Shown: positions 19,507 to 28,123, numbered from the stretch's first letter. The stretch is DNA of 64,000 nt from an uncultured Brachyspira sp. (GCF_944393015.1 NZ_CALXYQ010000010.1:16930-80929), one strand, 5' to 3'. The notes: generated by a model from the letters alone, not told the origin. Numbers and translations: made by a program.

Positions 19507-19542
19507 CTCTAATTGTTATTTTTTAACATTTAGAGTTTTTTT
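19507..19542 (+). terminator. Riboswitch expression-platform terminator
   Basis: A 12-bp stem with one mismatch (CTCTAATTGTTA / TAACATTTAGAG) and a TTTTT loop is followed by seven T. It lies about 35 bp after the FMN aptamer and 78 bp before ribD, so it would stop transcription when FMN is bound. Confidence 0.88.
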
Positions 19543-19619
19543 GTTTACAAGTCAAAAAATCCGCCAATTAAAAACCTCAAAGATTAATAAAAAATATTTT
19601 TTTTAAGAGTATTAGCATT

Positions 19620-20729
19620 ATGCAGAACAATATGCATGAAAAGTACATGAAAATGGCTATAGAGGAAGCTAAAAAAGGAGAAGGTTTTACAAGTCCTAAT
19701 CCTTTGGTTGGTGCTGTTATAGTGAAAGATGGAAAAGTTATAGGCATTGGATACCATAAAAAATGTGGTGAAAATCATGCTGAAATCAATGCTTTCTTAG
19801 ATGCCAAAGAAAAAGGCGAAAATGTTGAAGATGCTGATATATATGTAACTTTAGAGCCTTGTTCTCATTATGGAAAAACTCCTCCTTGTGCTGATGCTAT
19901 TATAAAAAATAAATTAAAAAGAGTGATTATAGGATGTGTTGATTCTAATCCCAAAGTAGCAGGAAATGGTATAAAAAAATTACAAGATGCTGGTATTGAA
20001 GTTATAGTAAATGTGCTTGAAGAAGAATGCAGAAAATTAAATGAGGTTTTCTTCTATTATATAGCTAATAAAAGACCATTCATTGTTATGAAATATGCTA
20101 TGACTATGGACGGAAAAATAGCTACTGTAAGCGGAAAATCAAAATGGATAACTTCAGAAAAAACTAGAGAGCATTCTCATAGATTTAGAAATAAATACTC
20201 TGCTATAATGGTTGGAATAAATACTGTAATAGAAGATAATCCTACACTTAATTGCAGACTTCCAAATACTAGAAATCCTATAAGAATAATTTTGGATAGT
20301 TCATTAAAAATAGATTTGGATTCTAATATTTGTAAAACTGCAAAAGAAATAAAAACTTTTATAGCTACTATTAGTGATGATAATAAAAAAATAAAAGAAC
20401 TTGAAAGTGTAGGTATAGAGATAATAAAAACAGAAAATGATAATGGCAAAGTAAGTTTAAAAGATTTGATGAGAATACTTGGAGAAGAAAAAGATATTGA
20501 CAGTGTGTATGTTGAAGGCGGTGCTGCTTTACATGCGAGTTTATTGAAAGAAAAGCTAGTAAATAAGGCTTTGATTTATATAGCACCAAAAATATTCGGA
20601 GGTATTGAAGCAAAAAGCCCTATAGGAGGCGAAGGGATAGATGATCCTAATGATGCTGTTAAACTTACTGAAGGCAGCATAACAAAAATAGAAGATGATT
20701 TGTTTTTGGAGTATTACTTAAAATATTAA
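19620..20729 (+). CDS. ribD: Bifunctional riboflavin deaminase/reductase RibD
   Basis: RibD performs the second and third steps from GTP to riboflavin: deamination of the pyrimidine intermediate and NADPH-dependent reduction of its ribose. The 369-residue length is normal. The N-terminal deaminase (to about residue 145) has the zinc ligands H53 and E55 (HAEINAF) and PCSHYGKTPPC with C81 and C90. The reductase follows (PFIVMKYAMTMDGKIAT, later VYVEGGAALHASLL). It is the first gene after the FMN riboswitch. The ATG at 19620 has only a weak AAGAG upstream, and a second ATG four codons later is possible. Confidence 0.97.
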   Translation: MQNNMHEKYMKMAIEEAKKGEGFTSPNPLVGAVIVKDGKVIGIGYHKKCGENHAEINAFLDAKEKGENVEDADIYVTLEPCSHYGKTPPCADAIIKNKLKRVIIGCVDSNPKVAGNGIKKLQDAGIEVIVNVLEEECRKLNEVFFYYIANKRPFIVMKYAMTMDGKIATVSGKSKWITSEKTREHSHRFRNKYSAIMVGINTVIEDNPTLNCRLPNTRNPIRIILDSSLKIDLDSNICKTAKEIKTFIATISDDNKKIKELESVGIEIIKTENDNGKVSLKDLMRILGEEKDIDSVYVEGGAALHASLLKEKLVNKALIYIAPKIFGGIEAKSPIGGEGIDDPNDAVKLTEGSITKIEDDLFLEYYLKY

Positions 20730-20772
20730 TTTATAAATGAAATATATTAGCTTTATATATAATTAATTTTAT

Positions 20773-20812
20773 ACTTGCACTTTTTGGTACTTTTTGCGGC
20801 GGGAAAAAGTAC
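20773..20812. repeat. Short GC-rich inverted repeat between ribD and ribE
   Basis: The text GTACTTTTTGCGGCGGGAAAAAGTAC can fold on itself (GTACTTTTT / AAAAAGTAC). It resembles the inside of the R3 element, which has CACTTGCACTTT and GCGGCGGGAAAAAG. It lies between two genes of one operon, so it must allow read-through or act as a processing stem. Confidence 0.45.
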
Positions 20813-20842
20813 AGAAATTATTTAAGAGAGAAAATATTAATA

Positions 20843-21484
20843 ATGTTTACTGGTATAGTTGAAGAAATAGGAACTGTTAAATCTGTACAAAGCAAAGTTA
20901 TAACAATAGAAGCTAGCAAAATATTCGATGATTTGCATTTGGGTGATAGCGTTGCTGTTAATGGTACTTGTTTAACTGTATCTAGCTTTGATAATAAAAT
21001 ATTTAATGCAGATGTTACTCAAGAAACTTTAAACCGTACTAATTTAGGAAGTTTAAAAAATGGAAGTAAAGTTAATCTTGAGCGTGCTATGACTTTAAGC
21101 GGAAGATTCGGCGGTCATATAGTAAGCGGACATATTGACGGAGTGGGAAGCATTAAGTCTATGAAAAAAGATGACAATGCTATAATACTCACTATTGAAG
21201 TGCCTAAACACTTAATGAAATATATAGTAGAAAAAGGTTCTGTTGCTGTTGACGGCATAAGTTTGACAGTGGCAAGTTTAACTGATAATACTTTTTCTAT
21301 AGCAGTTATTCCTCATACATTGAAGGAAACTGTACTTTATTATAAAAAAGAAGGTGATAAGGTTAATATTGAAAATGATGTTATAGGCAAATATGTTGAA
21401 AGGCTTTTAACATTTAAAGAAGATAATGATGATAGTAAAAAATCCAATATAACAATGGACTTTTTACTTAAAAATGGTTTTTAA
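20843..21484 (+). CDS. ribE: Riboflavin synthase, alpha subunit
   Basis: It dismutates two molecules of 6,7-dimethyl-8-ribityllumazine to riboflavin and the pyrimidine precursor. The 213-residue protein has the two homologous beta-barrel halves of the family: MFTGIVEEIGTV with VNGTCLTV in the first, and GHIVSGHIDGVG with VDGISLTV in the second. A short Asp/Ser/Lys-rich C-terminal tail is slightly longer than usual. It is the second gene of the riboflavin cluster, 113 bp after ribD. Confidence 0.97.
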   Translation: MFTGIVEEIGTVKSVQSKVITIEASKIFDDLHLGDSVAVNGTCLTVSSFDNKIFNADVTQETLNRTNLGSLKNGSKVNLERAMTLSGRFGGHIVSGHIDGVGSIKSMKKDDNAIILTIEVPKHLMKYIVEKGSVAVDGISLTVASLTDNTFSIAVIPHTLKETVLYYKKEGDKVNIENDVIGKYVERLLTFKEDNDDSKKSNITMDFLLKNGF

Positions 21485-21566
21485 TAATTATGCACTTTTT
21501 ACAGCTTTTTACAGCTAATAAATATTAGGAAAAAGTTGAATAAAAAATAAAAATGGAGCATTAAAA

Positions 21567-22766
21567 ATGGAAAATGTTTACAGCACTATTGATGAAGCTT
21601 TAGAGGATTTAAGAAACGGAAAAATTATAGTTGTTTCTGATGATGAAGATAGAGAAAATGAAGGCGATTTAATCTGTGCGGCAGAATTTGCTACTACAGA
21701 AAATATCAACTTTATGGCTACTTATGCTAAGGGTTTGATATGTATGCCTATGAGTAAAGAGATAACAAATAAATTAAATTTAAATCAAATGGTTACAAAA
21801 AATACTGATAATCATGAAACAGCTTTTACAGTATCTATTGACCATGTTGAAACTACAACAGGAATATCTGCAGTTGAAAGATCTATAACAGCTTTAAAAG
21901 TTATTGATGAGAATGCTAAACCAGAAGATTTCAGACGTCCTGGTCATATGTTCCCATTACTTGCAAAAGAAGGCGGTGTATTGGTTAGAATGGGACATAC
22001 TGAAGCTACTGTTGATTTGATGAGATTAGCAGGTTTAAAAGAATGCGGTTTATGCTGTGAGATTATGAGAGATGACGGCGATATGATGAGAAGAGATGAT
22101 TTGATTGATTTCGCTAAAAAACATAATCTTAAAATGATAACTGTTTCTGATTTGATTGATTATAGAAAAAAGAATGAAGATTTAATGGAGCTTTATGCTA
22201 AGGCTAAAATGCCTACTAAATACGGAGAGTTTGAAATACTTACTTTCGTAAATAAAATCACAAAAGAACATCATGTAGTTTTAACTATGGGAGATATTTC
22301 AAGCGGAGAAGATGTACTTTGCAGAGTTCATTCTGAATGTTTGACAGGCGATGCATTAGGCTCTAAAAGATGCGATTGCGGAGAGCAGTATGATTATGCT
22401 ATGAGAAAAATTGCTTCTGAAGGCAGGGGCATAATGGTATATATGCGTCAGGAAGGCAGAGGAATAGGACTTGTTAATAAATTAAGAGCTTATGAGCTTC
22501 AAGACAGCGGACTTGATACAGTGGATGCTAATATAGCTTTGGGTTTTAGAGATGATATGCGTGAATATTATGAGGCTTATCAAATGCTTAAAAATTTGGG
22601 AATTAAGAGCATAAAAATAATGACTAATAACCCAGATAAAATAAAGTATTTGAATAATTACGGACTTGAAATAAAAGACAGAGTGCCTATACAAATAGAG
22701 GCTTCAGAGTATGATGCATTTTATCTAAAGACTAAAAAAGAGCGTATGGGACACATACTAGATTAA
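21567..22766 (+). CDS. ribBA: Bifunctional DHBP synthase / GTP cyclohydrolase II
   Basis: One protein makes both riboflavin precursors: 3,4-dihydroxy-2-butanone 4-phosphate from ribulose 5-phosphate, and the pyrimidine from GTP. The 399 residues split at about 200. The N-terminal DHBP synthase has [17 protein letters not shown] and [17 protein letters not shown]. The C-terminal cyclohydrolase has [19 protein letters not shown], with the zinc-binding cysteines, and [20 protein letters not shown]. Key residues of both halves appear intact. It is the third gene of the cluster; ribH does not follow directly but lies 2.4 kb further on. Confidence 0.97.
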   Translation: MENVYSTIDEALEDLRNGKIIVVSDDEDRENEGDLICAAEFATTENINFMATYAKGLICMPMSKEITNKLNLNQMVTKNTDNHETAFTVSIDHVETTTGISAVERSITALKVIDENAKPEDFRRPGHMFPLLAKEGGVLVRMGHTEATVDLMRLAGLKECGLCCEIMRDDGDMMRRDDLIDFAKKHNLKMITVSDLIDYRKKNEDLMELYAKAKMPTKYGEFEILTFVNKITKEHHVVLTMGDISSGEDVLCRVHSECLTGDALGSKRCDCGEQYDYAMRKIASEGRGIMVYMRQEGRGIGLVNKLRAYELQDSGLDTVDANIALGFRDDMREYYEAYQMLKNLGIKSIKIMTNNPDKIKYLNNYGLEIKDRVPIQIEASEYDAFYLKTKKERMGHILD

Positions 22767-22778
22767 GAATTTAAAATA

Positions 22779-23014
22779 AAAAACTTGTGAGTGTATTAAC
22801 GAGCAAATTTTTTATATAATGAAAAAGTGAGCCGAAGCCAGCCCCACAGGGCACAGACGTGTGAGTGAGTAAACTCACTAGCTTATTTAAGGCAGTACCT
22901 TGCTTCGCAATGCGGACTTCGTCGCGAGCATAGCAACAGAATAAAAAATTACGAGCCTCTAGCAACTGACAAAGGAAGTTGCTAGAGCTTATTGGCGAGT
23001 AATTTTTTATATAT
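22779..23014. repeat. R2 repeat cluster after ribBA
   Basis: The region mixes several related units. AAAACTTGTGAGTGTATTAA is shared with the 3' end of the Rpn gene at 24904. A GC-rich block GAGCCGAAGCCAGCC (about 22831) and a block ACGAGCCTCTAGCAACTGAC with its stem partner GTTGCTAGAGC (about 22951-22988) follow. The last is a diverged form of the tandem unit at 24942-25140. The repeat ends 20 bp before the start of the SH3-like gene. Confidence 0.6.
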
Positions 23015-23033
23015 ATTAACAGGAGTTATTACA

Positions 23034-23903
23034 ATGAAAAAAATTATTTTATTTCTTTTAAGCATTAATTTATTATGGGCATTTCCACCTGATGCAGCGT
23101 ACTTCAATGAACTTTTAAGTGATAATGGTAAAATGACAAAAAATACAATGCAAGCTTATGATGTAAACGATTATGGTATGGTTTATTTTGATGGAGAGAT
23201 TACATTAACAGGAGTTCTTGAAAGATCTGATAATGATGATATGGGAGATAATTATACTGCTTTGAGATTTTATCCTGATAATAATGTAGATCTTCCTTTT
23301 TTATATGCTTCATTTGAAATGGGTTTGAAAAATCAAGTTGCTTCTAAACATGGTGATTCTTGGGATTTTAGCGGCGTTGAATTTGACAGATTGGATTTCG
23401 GTGTTTTATTAAAAAATATTGAAGTAAAATTACCAGAACCTTTGAATAAAAGATTTTTAGGCGTTGCTGCTGTAAGAGCTGAAGTTACAATTAAAAATTA
23501 TCGTTTTTATGAAGAAGGTGATGCAGGAAGAGAGGCTTACGGTGATATTGTAGGTTTTAAGGCTTTAGGTGATGTAGAAACAAAGTATTTTAGTAAAAAT
23601 AATTATAATTCAGGAAATGTTTCTTACAACGAACTTCAATATAATTCTAAAGATGATTATGTGAATATAAGAGATAAAGCAAATGGAAAAATAATAGGAA
23701 AGATTTTGAAAAGAGATATGATTTATAATGGGGGAGTTTTATTATCTATCAATGGAGCAGGTATTGATTATGAGAATTATAGAGATATCGAAACAAAGTG
23801 GCTTGAAGTATTTTATCTTCCTCCAGAGGCTAAAGACGGAAAAGATGCAATTCATGGCTTTGTGCATGGTTCACAGATAAAACTTGAAAACGGAGGCTAT
23901 TAA
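23034..23903 (+). CDS. Secreted protein with C-terminal SH3-like region
   Basis: I chose the ATG at 23034 because AGGAG lies 9 nt upstream and the signal peptide starts there (MKKIILFLLSINLLWAF); the frame is open further upstream only through repeat sequence. The mature protein of about 270 residues has an N-terminal region without recognised motifs. Its C-terminal part (DYVNIRDKANGKIIGKILKR to GFVHGSQI) resembles bacterial SH3 domains, which often contact cell-wall material. It is in the same direction as the riboflavin genes and lies between ribBA and ribH, but nothing in it suggests a role in flavin metabolism. Confidence 0.8.
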   Translation: MKKIILFLLSINLLWAFPPDAAYFNELLSDNGKMTKNTMQAYDVNDYGMVYFDGEITLTGVLERSDNDDMGDNYTALRFYPDNNVDLPFLYASFEMGLKNQVASKHGDSWDFSGVEFDRLDFGVLLKNIEVKLPEPLNKRFLGVAAVRAEVTIKNYRFYEEGDAGREAYGDIVGFKALGDVETKYFSKNNYNSGNVSYNELQYNSKDDYVNIRDKANGKIIGKILKRDMIYNGGVLLSINGAGIDYENYRDIETKWLEVFYLPPEAKDGKDAIHGFVHGSQIKLENGGY

Positions 23904-23908
23904 AATAG

Positions 23909-24026
23909 CATAGCAATAATAAAAAATTATAAGCTTTTGAAGACTATATAAAAAAGCGAGCCGAAGCAGCCAGTAACTTTAGTTGCTGGCTTATATTAGC
24001 GTAGGCGAGCATAACAATAATAATAA
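23909..24026. repeat. R2-like repeat between the SH3-like and Rpn genes
   Basis: The block AAAAAATTATAAGCTTTTGA is followed by GCGAGCCGAAGCAGCCAGTA, a stem partner TTAGTTGCTGGC and GCGTAGGCGAGCATAACAAT. The GAGCCGAAGC and GCGAGCATA words recur in the cluster at 22779-23014, so this is a variant copy. It has no coding potential. Confidence 0.5.
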
Positions 24027-24065
24027 TTTTGACATTTATATTAATTTTATTATAATGTTTGTATT

Positions 24066-24914
24066 ATGGATAATGTAAAATATTTTAATACATTGAATGA
24101 TTATTTTGTAAGATATCTTTTATCTGATATAGGAAGTGAAGCAATATTGTTGGATTTTATTAATTCAATAATGCTTGACTCCAATATGAAGACATTTAGA
24201 AGTGTTGAAATACTAACTCCATTTAATTATAAAGAAAATTATGAAGATAAAGAAACAATTACAGATGTAAAATGTATAACTCAAAATGGTTCAGTTGTTA
24301 TAATAGAGATTCAGCTTCAAGGAAATTCAAGGTTTCCAGAGAGAATACTTTATTATTGGGCTTCTAATTACAGCAAGCTTTTAAAGCAGGGTGAAAAATA
24401 CGATGCACTAACTCCTGTAATTAGTATTAATCTTCTTAATTTTAATTTAGATGATTCAGAAAATATTCATTCCTGCTATATGATTTATGATACAGGTAAT
24501 CAAAGATTATTAACAGACCATTTACAAATACACATAATTGAAGTAAAAAAATTTAAATACAATTTATTAAAACCTGATTTAAATTGCTGGCTTAAATTTT
24601 TTACTATAAAGGAAGGTGATAATAAGGAGGTTATAATGTCAGAATTAGTAAAAGAAAAGCCTATAATGGAAGAAGTACAAAGAAGATATAATAACTTCAT
24701 TAAAGATAGATTGATGATGAATGAATATGATAAAAGACAAGCATATTTATATGGTAATCAAATAATGCTTGAAGAAGAGCGAAGACTAGGAATTGAAGAA
24801 GGTAAGAAAGAACAGCAAATATCTATAGCTAGAAACTTTAAAAAAGCTGGCATAGATATAAAAATAATTAGTGAAAATACAGGTTTGAGTATAGAAGAAA
24901 TAGAAAACTTGTGA
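24066..24914 (+). CDS. Rpn-family PD-(D/E)XK nuclease / putative transposase
   Basis: The protein has 282 residues and belongs to the Rpn/PDDEXK_2 group, whose E. coli members are DNA endonucleases that promote RecA-independent recombination. The opening LNDYFVRYLLSDIGSEAILLDFINSIM is typical. The nuclease core has D67 (TITDVKC) and E81-I82-Q83 (VVIIEIQLQ). The common E-x-K is E-x-Q here, as in many Rpn proteins. The C-terminal helices (EERRLGIEEGKKEQQI, then a short helix-turn-helix-like end) are also usual. Its stop codon lies inside an R2-type repeat word (CTTGTGAGTGTAT). It sits inside the riboflavin gene cluster. Confidence 0.9.
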   Translation: MDNVKYFNTLNDYFVRYLLSDIGSEAILLDFINSIMLDSNMKTFRSVEILTPFNYKENYEDKETITDVKCITQNGSVVIIEIQLQGNSRFPERILYYWASNYSKLLKQGEKYDALTPVISINLLNFNLDDSENIHSCYMIYDTGNQRLLTDHLQIHIIEVKKFKYNLLKPDLNCWLKFFTIKEGDNKEVIMSELVKEKPIMEEVQRRYNNFIKDRLMMNEYDKRQAYLYGNQIMLEEERRLGIEEGKKEQQISIARNFKKAGIDIKIISENTGLSIEEIENL

Positions 24915-24941
24915 GTGTATGACATTTACAAAATGTCAGGG

Positions 24942-25140
24942 TTCTAGCAAATTTAAAATATATAAAGCTAGATAAATTGTGAGCCTCTGGTAACTGACGA
25001 AGGAAGTTGCCAGAGCCTAGATAGCGAGCAATTTTCTAGCAAATTTAAAATATATAAAGCTAGATAAATTGCGAGCCTCTGGTAACTGACGAAGGAAGTT
25101 GCCAGAGCCTAGATAGCGAGCAATTTTCTAGCAAATTTAA
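24942..25140. repeat. R2 tandem repeat, 92-bp unit, 2.2 copies
   Basis: Two copies of a 92-bp unit begin at 24942 and 25034, and a third is cut off after about 15 bp at 25126. They differ at about one base (TTGTGAGCC against TTGCGAGCC). Each unit contains a hairpin, CTCTGGTAACT / AAGTTGCCAGAG, with an 8-nt loop, and ends GCGAGCAATTTT. The block separates the Rpn gene from ribH; the ribH ribosome site follows directly. Confidence 0.92.
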
Positions 25141-25155
25141 AAAAGGATAGTTAAT

Positions 25156-25626
25156 ATGAAAACTTTTGAAGGAAAACTCGTTAGTGAAAAACCAATTAAA
25201 ATCGGTATAGTGTGTGCTAGATTCAATGAATTCATTGTTTCTAAACTTTTGGGCGGTGCTTTAGATGCTTTATCTCGTCATAACATAAAAGACGATGATA
25301 TTACTGTAGCTTGGGTACCTGGTGCTTTTGAGATACCTCTAATCGCTTCTAAAATGGCTAAATCTAAAAAGTATGATGCTGTTGTTTGTTTGGGTGCTGT
25401 TATAAGAGGTTCTACTACTCATTATGATTATGTTTGTGCTGAAGTATCAAAAGGTATTGCCAATGTTTCTCTTAATTCTGATATACCTGTAATGTTCGGC
25501 GTACTTACTACTGAAAACATTGAACAGGCTATTGAAAGAGCAGGAACTAAAGCTGGAAACAAGGGATTTGATTCTGCTATGGCTGCTATTGAAATGGTTA
25601 ATTTAATCAGAGAGATAGAAAAGTAA
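25156..25626 (+). CDS. ribH: 6,7-dimethyl-8-ribityllumazine synthase
   Basis: Lumazine synthase condenses the RibD product with 3,4-dihydroxy-2-butanone 4-phosphate, the penultimate step of riboflavin synthesis. The 156-residue length is normal. Family motifs are intact: [48 protein letters not shown] with the catalytic histidine, and [19 protein letters not shown]. The enzyme belongs with ribD, ribE and ribBA, yet 2.4 kb of other sequence lies between. Either the riboswitch transcript runs through or an unseen promoter in the repeats drives it. I see no second FMN element. Confidence 0.97.
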   Translation: MKTFEGKLVSEKPIKIGIVCARFNEFIVSKLLGGALDALSRHNIKDDDITVAWVPGAFEIPLIASKMAKSKKYDAVVCLGAVIRGSTTHYDYVCAEVSKGIANVSLNSDIPVMFGVLTTENIEQAIERAGTKAGNKGFDSAMAAIEMVNLIREIEK

Positions 25627-25665
25627 ATATCTAATAAATTTATATTATTTTCATTTTATTAAAAA

Positions 25666-25705
25666 ACAAGGGCTTAAATTATTTTTTAAGTTCCTTGTTT
25701 TTTTA
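25666..25705 (+). terminator. Rho-independent terminator after ribH
   Basis: A stem ACAAGGG-CTTAAA / TTTAAG-TTCCTTGT with a short loop is followed by TTTTTTTAT. It lies 39 bp past the ribH stop and closes the riboflavin region. Confidence 0.85.
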
Positions 25706-25793
25706 TTTTCCTTATTTGTATTATTTGTTATATTTATAATAATAAAATTGTCATTTAATAACTATTTATTTTTTTATAAATTTAGTATATTAT

Positions 25794-25816
25794 TTATTAG
25801 AATTTTTTACTAATAA
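25794..25816 (+). promoter_or_regulatory. Perfect inverted repeat in the rubrerythrin leader
   Basis: TTATTAG and CTAATAA are exact inverted repeats separated by 9 bp, ending at the AAGGAG ribosome site of the rubrerythrin gene. It could be an operator for a peroxide-type or redox regulator, or an mRNA hairpin beside the ribosome site. The half-sites resemble but do not match a PerR box. Confidence 0.4.
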
Positions 25817-25828
25817 GGAGCTTATCTT

Positions 25829-26317
25829 ATGAATTTAAAAGGATCTAAAACCGAGGTTAATTTGAGAAATGCTTTTATAGGTGAGGCTATGGCTAGATGC
25901 AGATACATGTATTATGCTGAAAAGGCCCGTGAGGAAGGTAAAGAAGATGTTGCTGCTGCTTATGAAAGATTTGCTAGAAATGAACAGGAGCATGCTAAAA
26001 TATGGTTTGAAAGTTTTCATGGCATACCTACTACAGAAGAAAATTTAAAAGAGTCTATAATAAATGAAAATTATGAATCTATAGACATGTATCTATCTTA
26101 TGCTAAAACTGCACAGGAAGAAGGCTTTGATGAATTGGCTATGGCTTTTATGAATGTTGCAAGGATTGAAGATGGGCATAAAAAACAATTCCAAAGTTTA
26201 CTTAGAGCTAGTAAAGTAGATATACCAAGCTGGCAATGTGATATATGCGGATATATAGATTCTGAAAATAAAAATCCTACTATGTGTCCTGTATGTAAGC
26301 ATAAAATAAAAAAATAA
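25829..26317 (+). CDS. Rubrerythrin
   Basis: A cytoplasmic non-haem iron protein that reduces hydrogen peroxide in anaerobes. The 162 residues comprise a four-helix diiron domain with glutamate ligands (NAFIGEAMARCRYMYYAEKA, FARNEQEHAKIW, AQEEGFDELAMAF, RIEDGHKKQF) and a C-terminal rubredoxin-like knuckle domain (WQCDICGYIDS to MCPVCKHK) with all four cysteines. The start follows AAGGAG. It has a single-gene layout with a possible operator in the leader, and fits an oxygen-sensitive host. Confidence 0.97.
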   Translation: MNLKGSKTEVNLRNAFIGEAMARCRYMYYAEKAREEGKEDVAAAYERFARNEQEHAKIWFESFHGIPTTEENLKESIINENYESIDMYLSYAKTAQEEGFDELAMAFMNVARIEDGHKKQFQSLLRASKVDIPSWQCDICGYIDSENKNPTMCPVCKHKIKK

Positions 26318-26331
26318 TAATAAATATAGTA

Positions 26332-26396
26332 TTAATATCCTATTTTAAGTTTTACTATTATATAATAGAGTTACTTGCAATAGGATATTAAAAAAT
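26332..26396 (+). terminator. Long-stem terminator after rubrerythrin
   Basis: TTAATATCCTATT and AATAGGATATTAA are exact 13-bp inverted repeats around a 34-nt loop. They begin 14 bp after the rubrerythrin stop, but the tail is A-rich rather than T-rich, so termination is uncertain. Confidence 0.5.
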
Positions 26397-26407
26397 TTTA
26401 TTTACAT

Positions 26408-26720
26408 ACCCCGCCCTTTTTGTTTCAATGTTTTCATCAAAATTTTTATTTTATATATATTTATTGCCTACAAAGAAAAAGCATACCCGCCCAAGTGTTA
26501 TTTAAATTTTAAATAACCTCACAACGCACGGTGAACGAAATTTTTTTTATATAATTAACATATCATTATAAATCAGTTCATACTTATAGCTTTACTCTGC
26601 GTGCGGTTAATGGCATCATAATCGCATAAAAAAATTGGGTGGGAAGCAAAAATGTCAGTTTAAGTTTATAAAAAAATGACACTATAATACCAGAAAAAAT
26701 AAAAAGCCTAGAGGGTGGGA
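26408..26720. repeat. R1 dispersed repeat, full copy
   Basis: Complete order: outer left CCCCGCCCTTTTTG, inner left ACCCGCCCAAGTGTTATTTAAA, core pair AACGCACGGTGAACG and TGCGTGCGGTTAA, inner right TTGGGTGGGAAGC, outer right CTAGAGGGTGGGA. It fills the 465-bp gap between the convergent rubrerythrin and flavoprotein genes. Confidence 0.8.
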
Positions 26721-26740
26721 TAGTAGAATAAAATAAAAAA

Positions 26741-26765
26741 CCATGCTGTATTAATAACAGCATGG
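26741..26765 (-). terminator. Rho-independent terminator of the flavoprotein gene
   Basis: CCATGCTGT / ACAGCATGG form a perfect 9-bp stem with a 7-nt loop. On the minus strand it is followed by a TTTTTTATTTTATT tail, 17 bp past the stop. Confidence 0.9.
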
Positions 26766-26782
26766 TTGAAAATTAATATTGT

Positions 26783-28123
26783 TTATTTAGCCGCATTTCC
26801 TGCCACATTCAAAGAATCCCAAGTTCTTGCGAAAGGAGGAGCATAACATAAATCTAACATTCCTAATTCATCTACAGTAAGACCAGCATGTATACAAGCA
26901 GCTATAACATCAGCCCTTAATACAGCACCTCTTTTTCCTAATATCTGACCGCCTATTATCTTTCTGCTATCAGCTAAATATATAAGTTTTATATGTAAGT
27001 CCTGATAACCAGGATAATAATGTGTATGATCTAAATCTTTTATAGTAACAGTCTTATAATTGATATTTCTTTTTTTAGCCTCTTCCTCTGTGATACCTGT
27101 TCTTGCAGCTTCAAGCTCAAAAGCAAGTATACATGCACTAGTCAAACTGCCTATAAACTTTTCATGCCCTCCTACCAAATTACTTGCCACCATTCTTCCT
27201 AATTTGTTAGCCCCTGTAGCAAGAGCAGCATAAGTCTGATCATCTAATACTTTATCATATATGCTCGCACAATCTCCGGCGGCATATATAGAATCAATGC
27301 TTGTTTTTCCTTCCCTATCAACTAATATAGCACCATTATCCATTAATTTAATGCCAGCTTCTTTAGCTAAATCATTATTAGGTGTAACTCCTATAGCAAC
27401 AACAACATAATCAGCATCGTATTTTCCTTTGTCTGTAATAACTGCTTTTACATTATTGTTATTATCAGCTTCTAATGACTGAACTTTTTCATTGAGATGT
27501 AAGTCAACATTTTCTTTTATATGCTCTATCACCATATCAGAAAATTCTTTATCGAATTTATTTCCAAATACTCTGTCTGAACGCTGTATAATGGTAACAT
27601 TCTTTCCTATATGCTTCAAAGCATGAGCAGCCTCTATAGCTATAAATCCAGCACCTAATATTACAACATTTTTAATATTAGAGTCTTTCATTTTCTCTCT
27701 CATATTAATAGAGTCGCTGAAATCTTTTAAAGTTGATACATTTCCTATATTAATATTTGGTATATTAGGTATTATTGATTTTGCTCCAGTAGCTATAAGA
27801 AGTGAATCATAATTATCTTCAAATTCTTTATTGTTTATTATATCTTTTACTAATACCTTTTTATTTTTAGCATCTATTTTTAAAACTTCATGCTTCACTT
27901 TCAAATCTATTCCGGATTTTATAGTTGCTTCAGCAGTTCTTGCTATCATAGTATTAGGGCTTTCATAAAAACCGCCTACATAATAAGGCATACCGCAAGC
28001 CCCCCAAGATACAACATCTGTCTTTTCATAAACTGTAATTACAGCTTCTTTATCTACTCTTCTAGCTTTAGCAGCTGCACTCATTCCAGCAGCAACGCCT
28101 CCTATTATTATAACTTTTTTCAT
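26783..28123 (-). CDS. CoA-disulfide reductase / NADH oxidase-like flavoprotein
   Basis: A FAD- and pyridine-nucleotide-dependent disulfide oxidoreductase of 446 residues. The FAD motif is IIGGVAAGMSAAAKARR at the N-terminus, and a single redox cysteine lies in SWGACGMPYYVGG (C43). The second nucleotide-binding motif is VVILGAGFIAIEAAHAL, and IYAAGDCA closes the FAD site. The cysteine context favours CoA-disulfide reductase or a coenzyme-A-dependent persulfide reductase over a water-forming NADH oxidase, but the two groups are hard to separate by eye. The C-terminal dimerisation domain ends with CYAPPFARTWDSLN. Its likely role is redox and oxygen tolerance, in keeping with the nearby rubrerythrin. 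Confidence 0.9.
   Translation of the reverse strand: MKKVIIIGGVAAGMSAAAKARRVDKEAVITVYEKTDVVSWGACGMPYYVGGFYESPNTMIARTAEATIKSGIDLKVKHEVLKIDAKNKKVLVKDIINNKEFEDNYDSLLIATGAKSIIPNIPNINIGNVSTLKDFSDSINMREKMKDSNIKNVVILGAGFIAIEAAHALKHIGKNVTIIQRSDRVFGNKFDKEFSDMVIEHIKENVDLHLNEKVQSLEADNNNNVKAVITDKGKYDADYVVVAIGVTPNNDLAKEAGIKLMDNGAILVDREGKTSIDSIYAAGDCASIYDKVLDDQTYAALATGANKLGRMVASNLVGGHEKFIGSLTSACILAFELEAARTGITEEEAKKRNINYKTVTIKDLDHTHYYPGYQDLHIKLIYLADSRKIIGGQILGKRGAVLRADVIAACIHAGLTVDELGMLDLCYAPPFARTWDSLNVAGNAAK

Noticed and set aside
24942..25140. CRISPR array
   Set aside because: Only two units of 92 bp that are identical along their whole length, with no unique spacers and no cas genes in the window.
26783..28123. 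The species-typing NADH oxidase gene (nox) of Brachyspira
   Set aside because: The redox-cysteine context (SWGACGMPYYVGG) is closer to CoA-disulfide reductases, so I did not assign the nox symbol.
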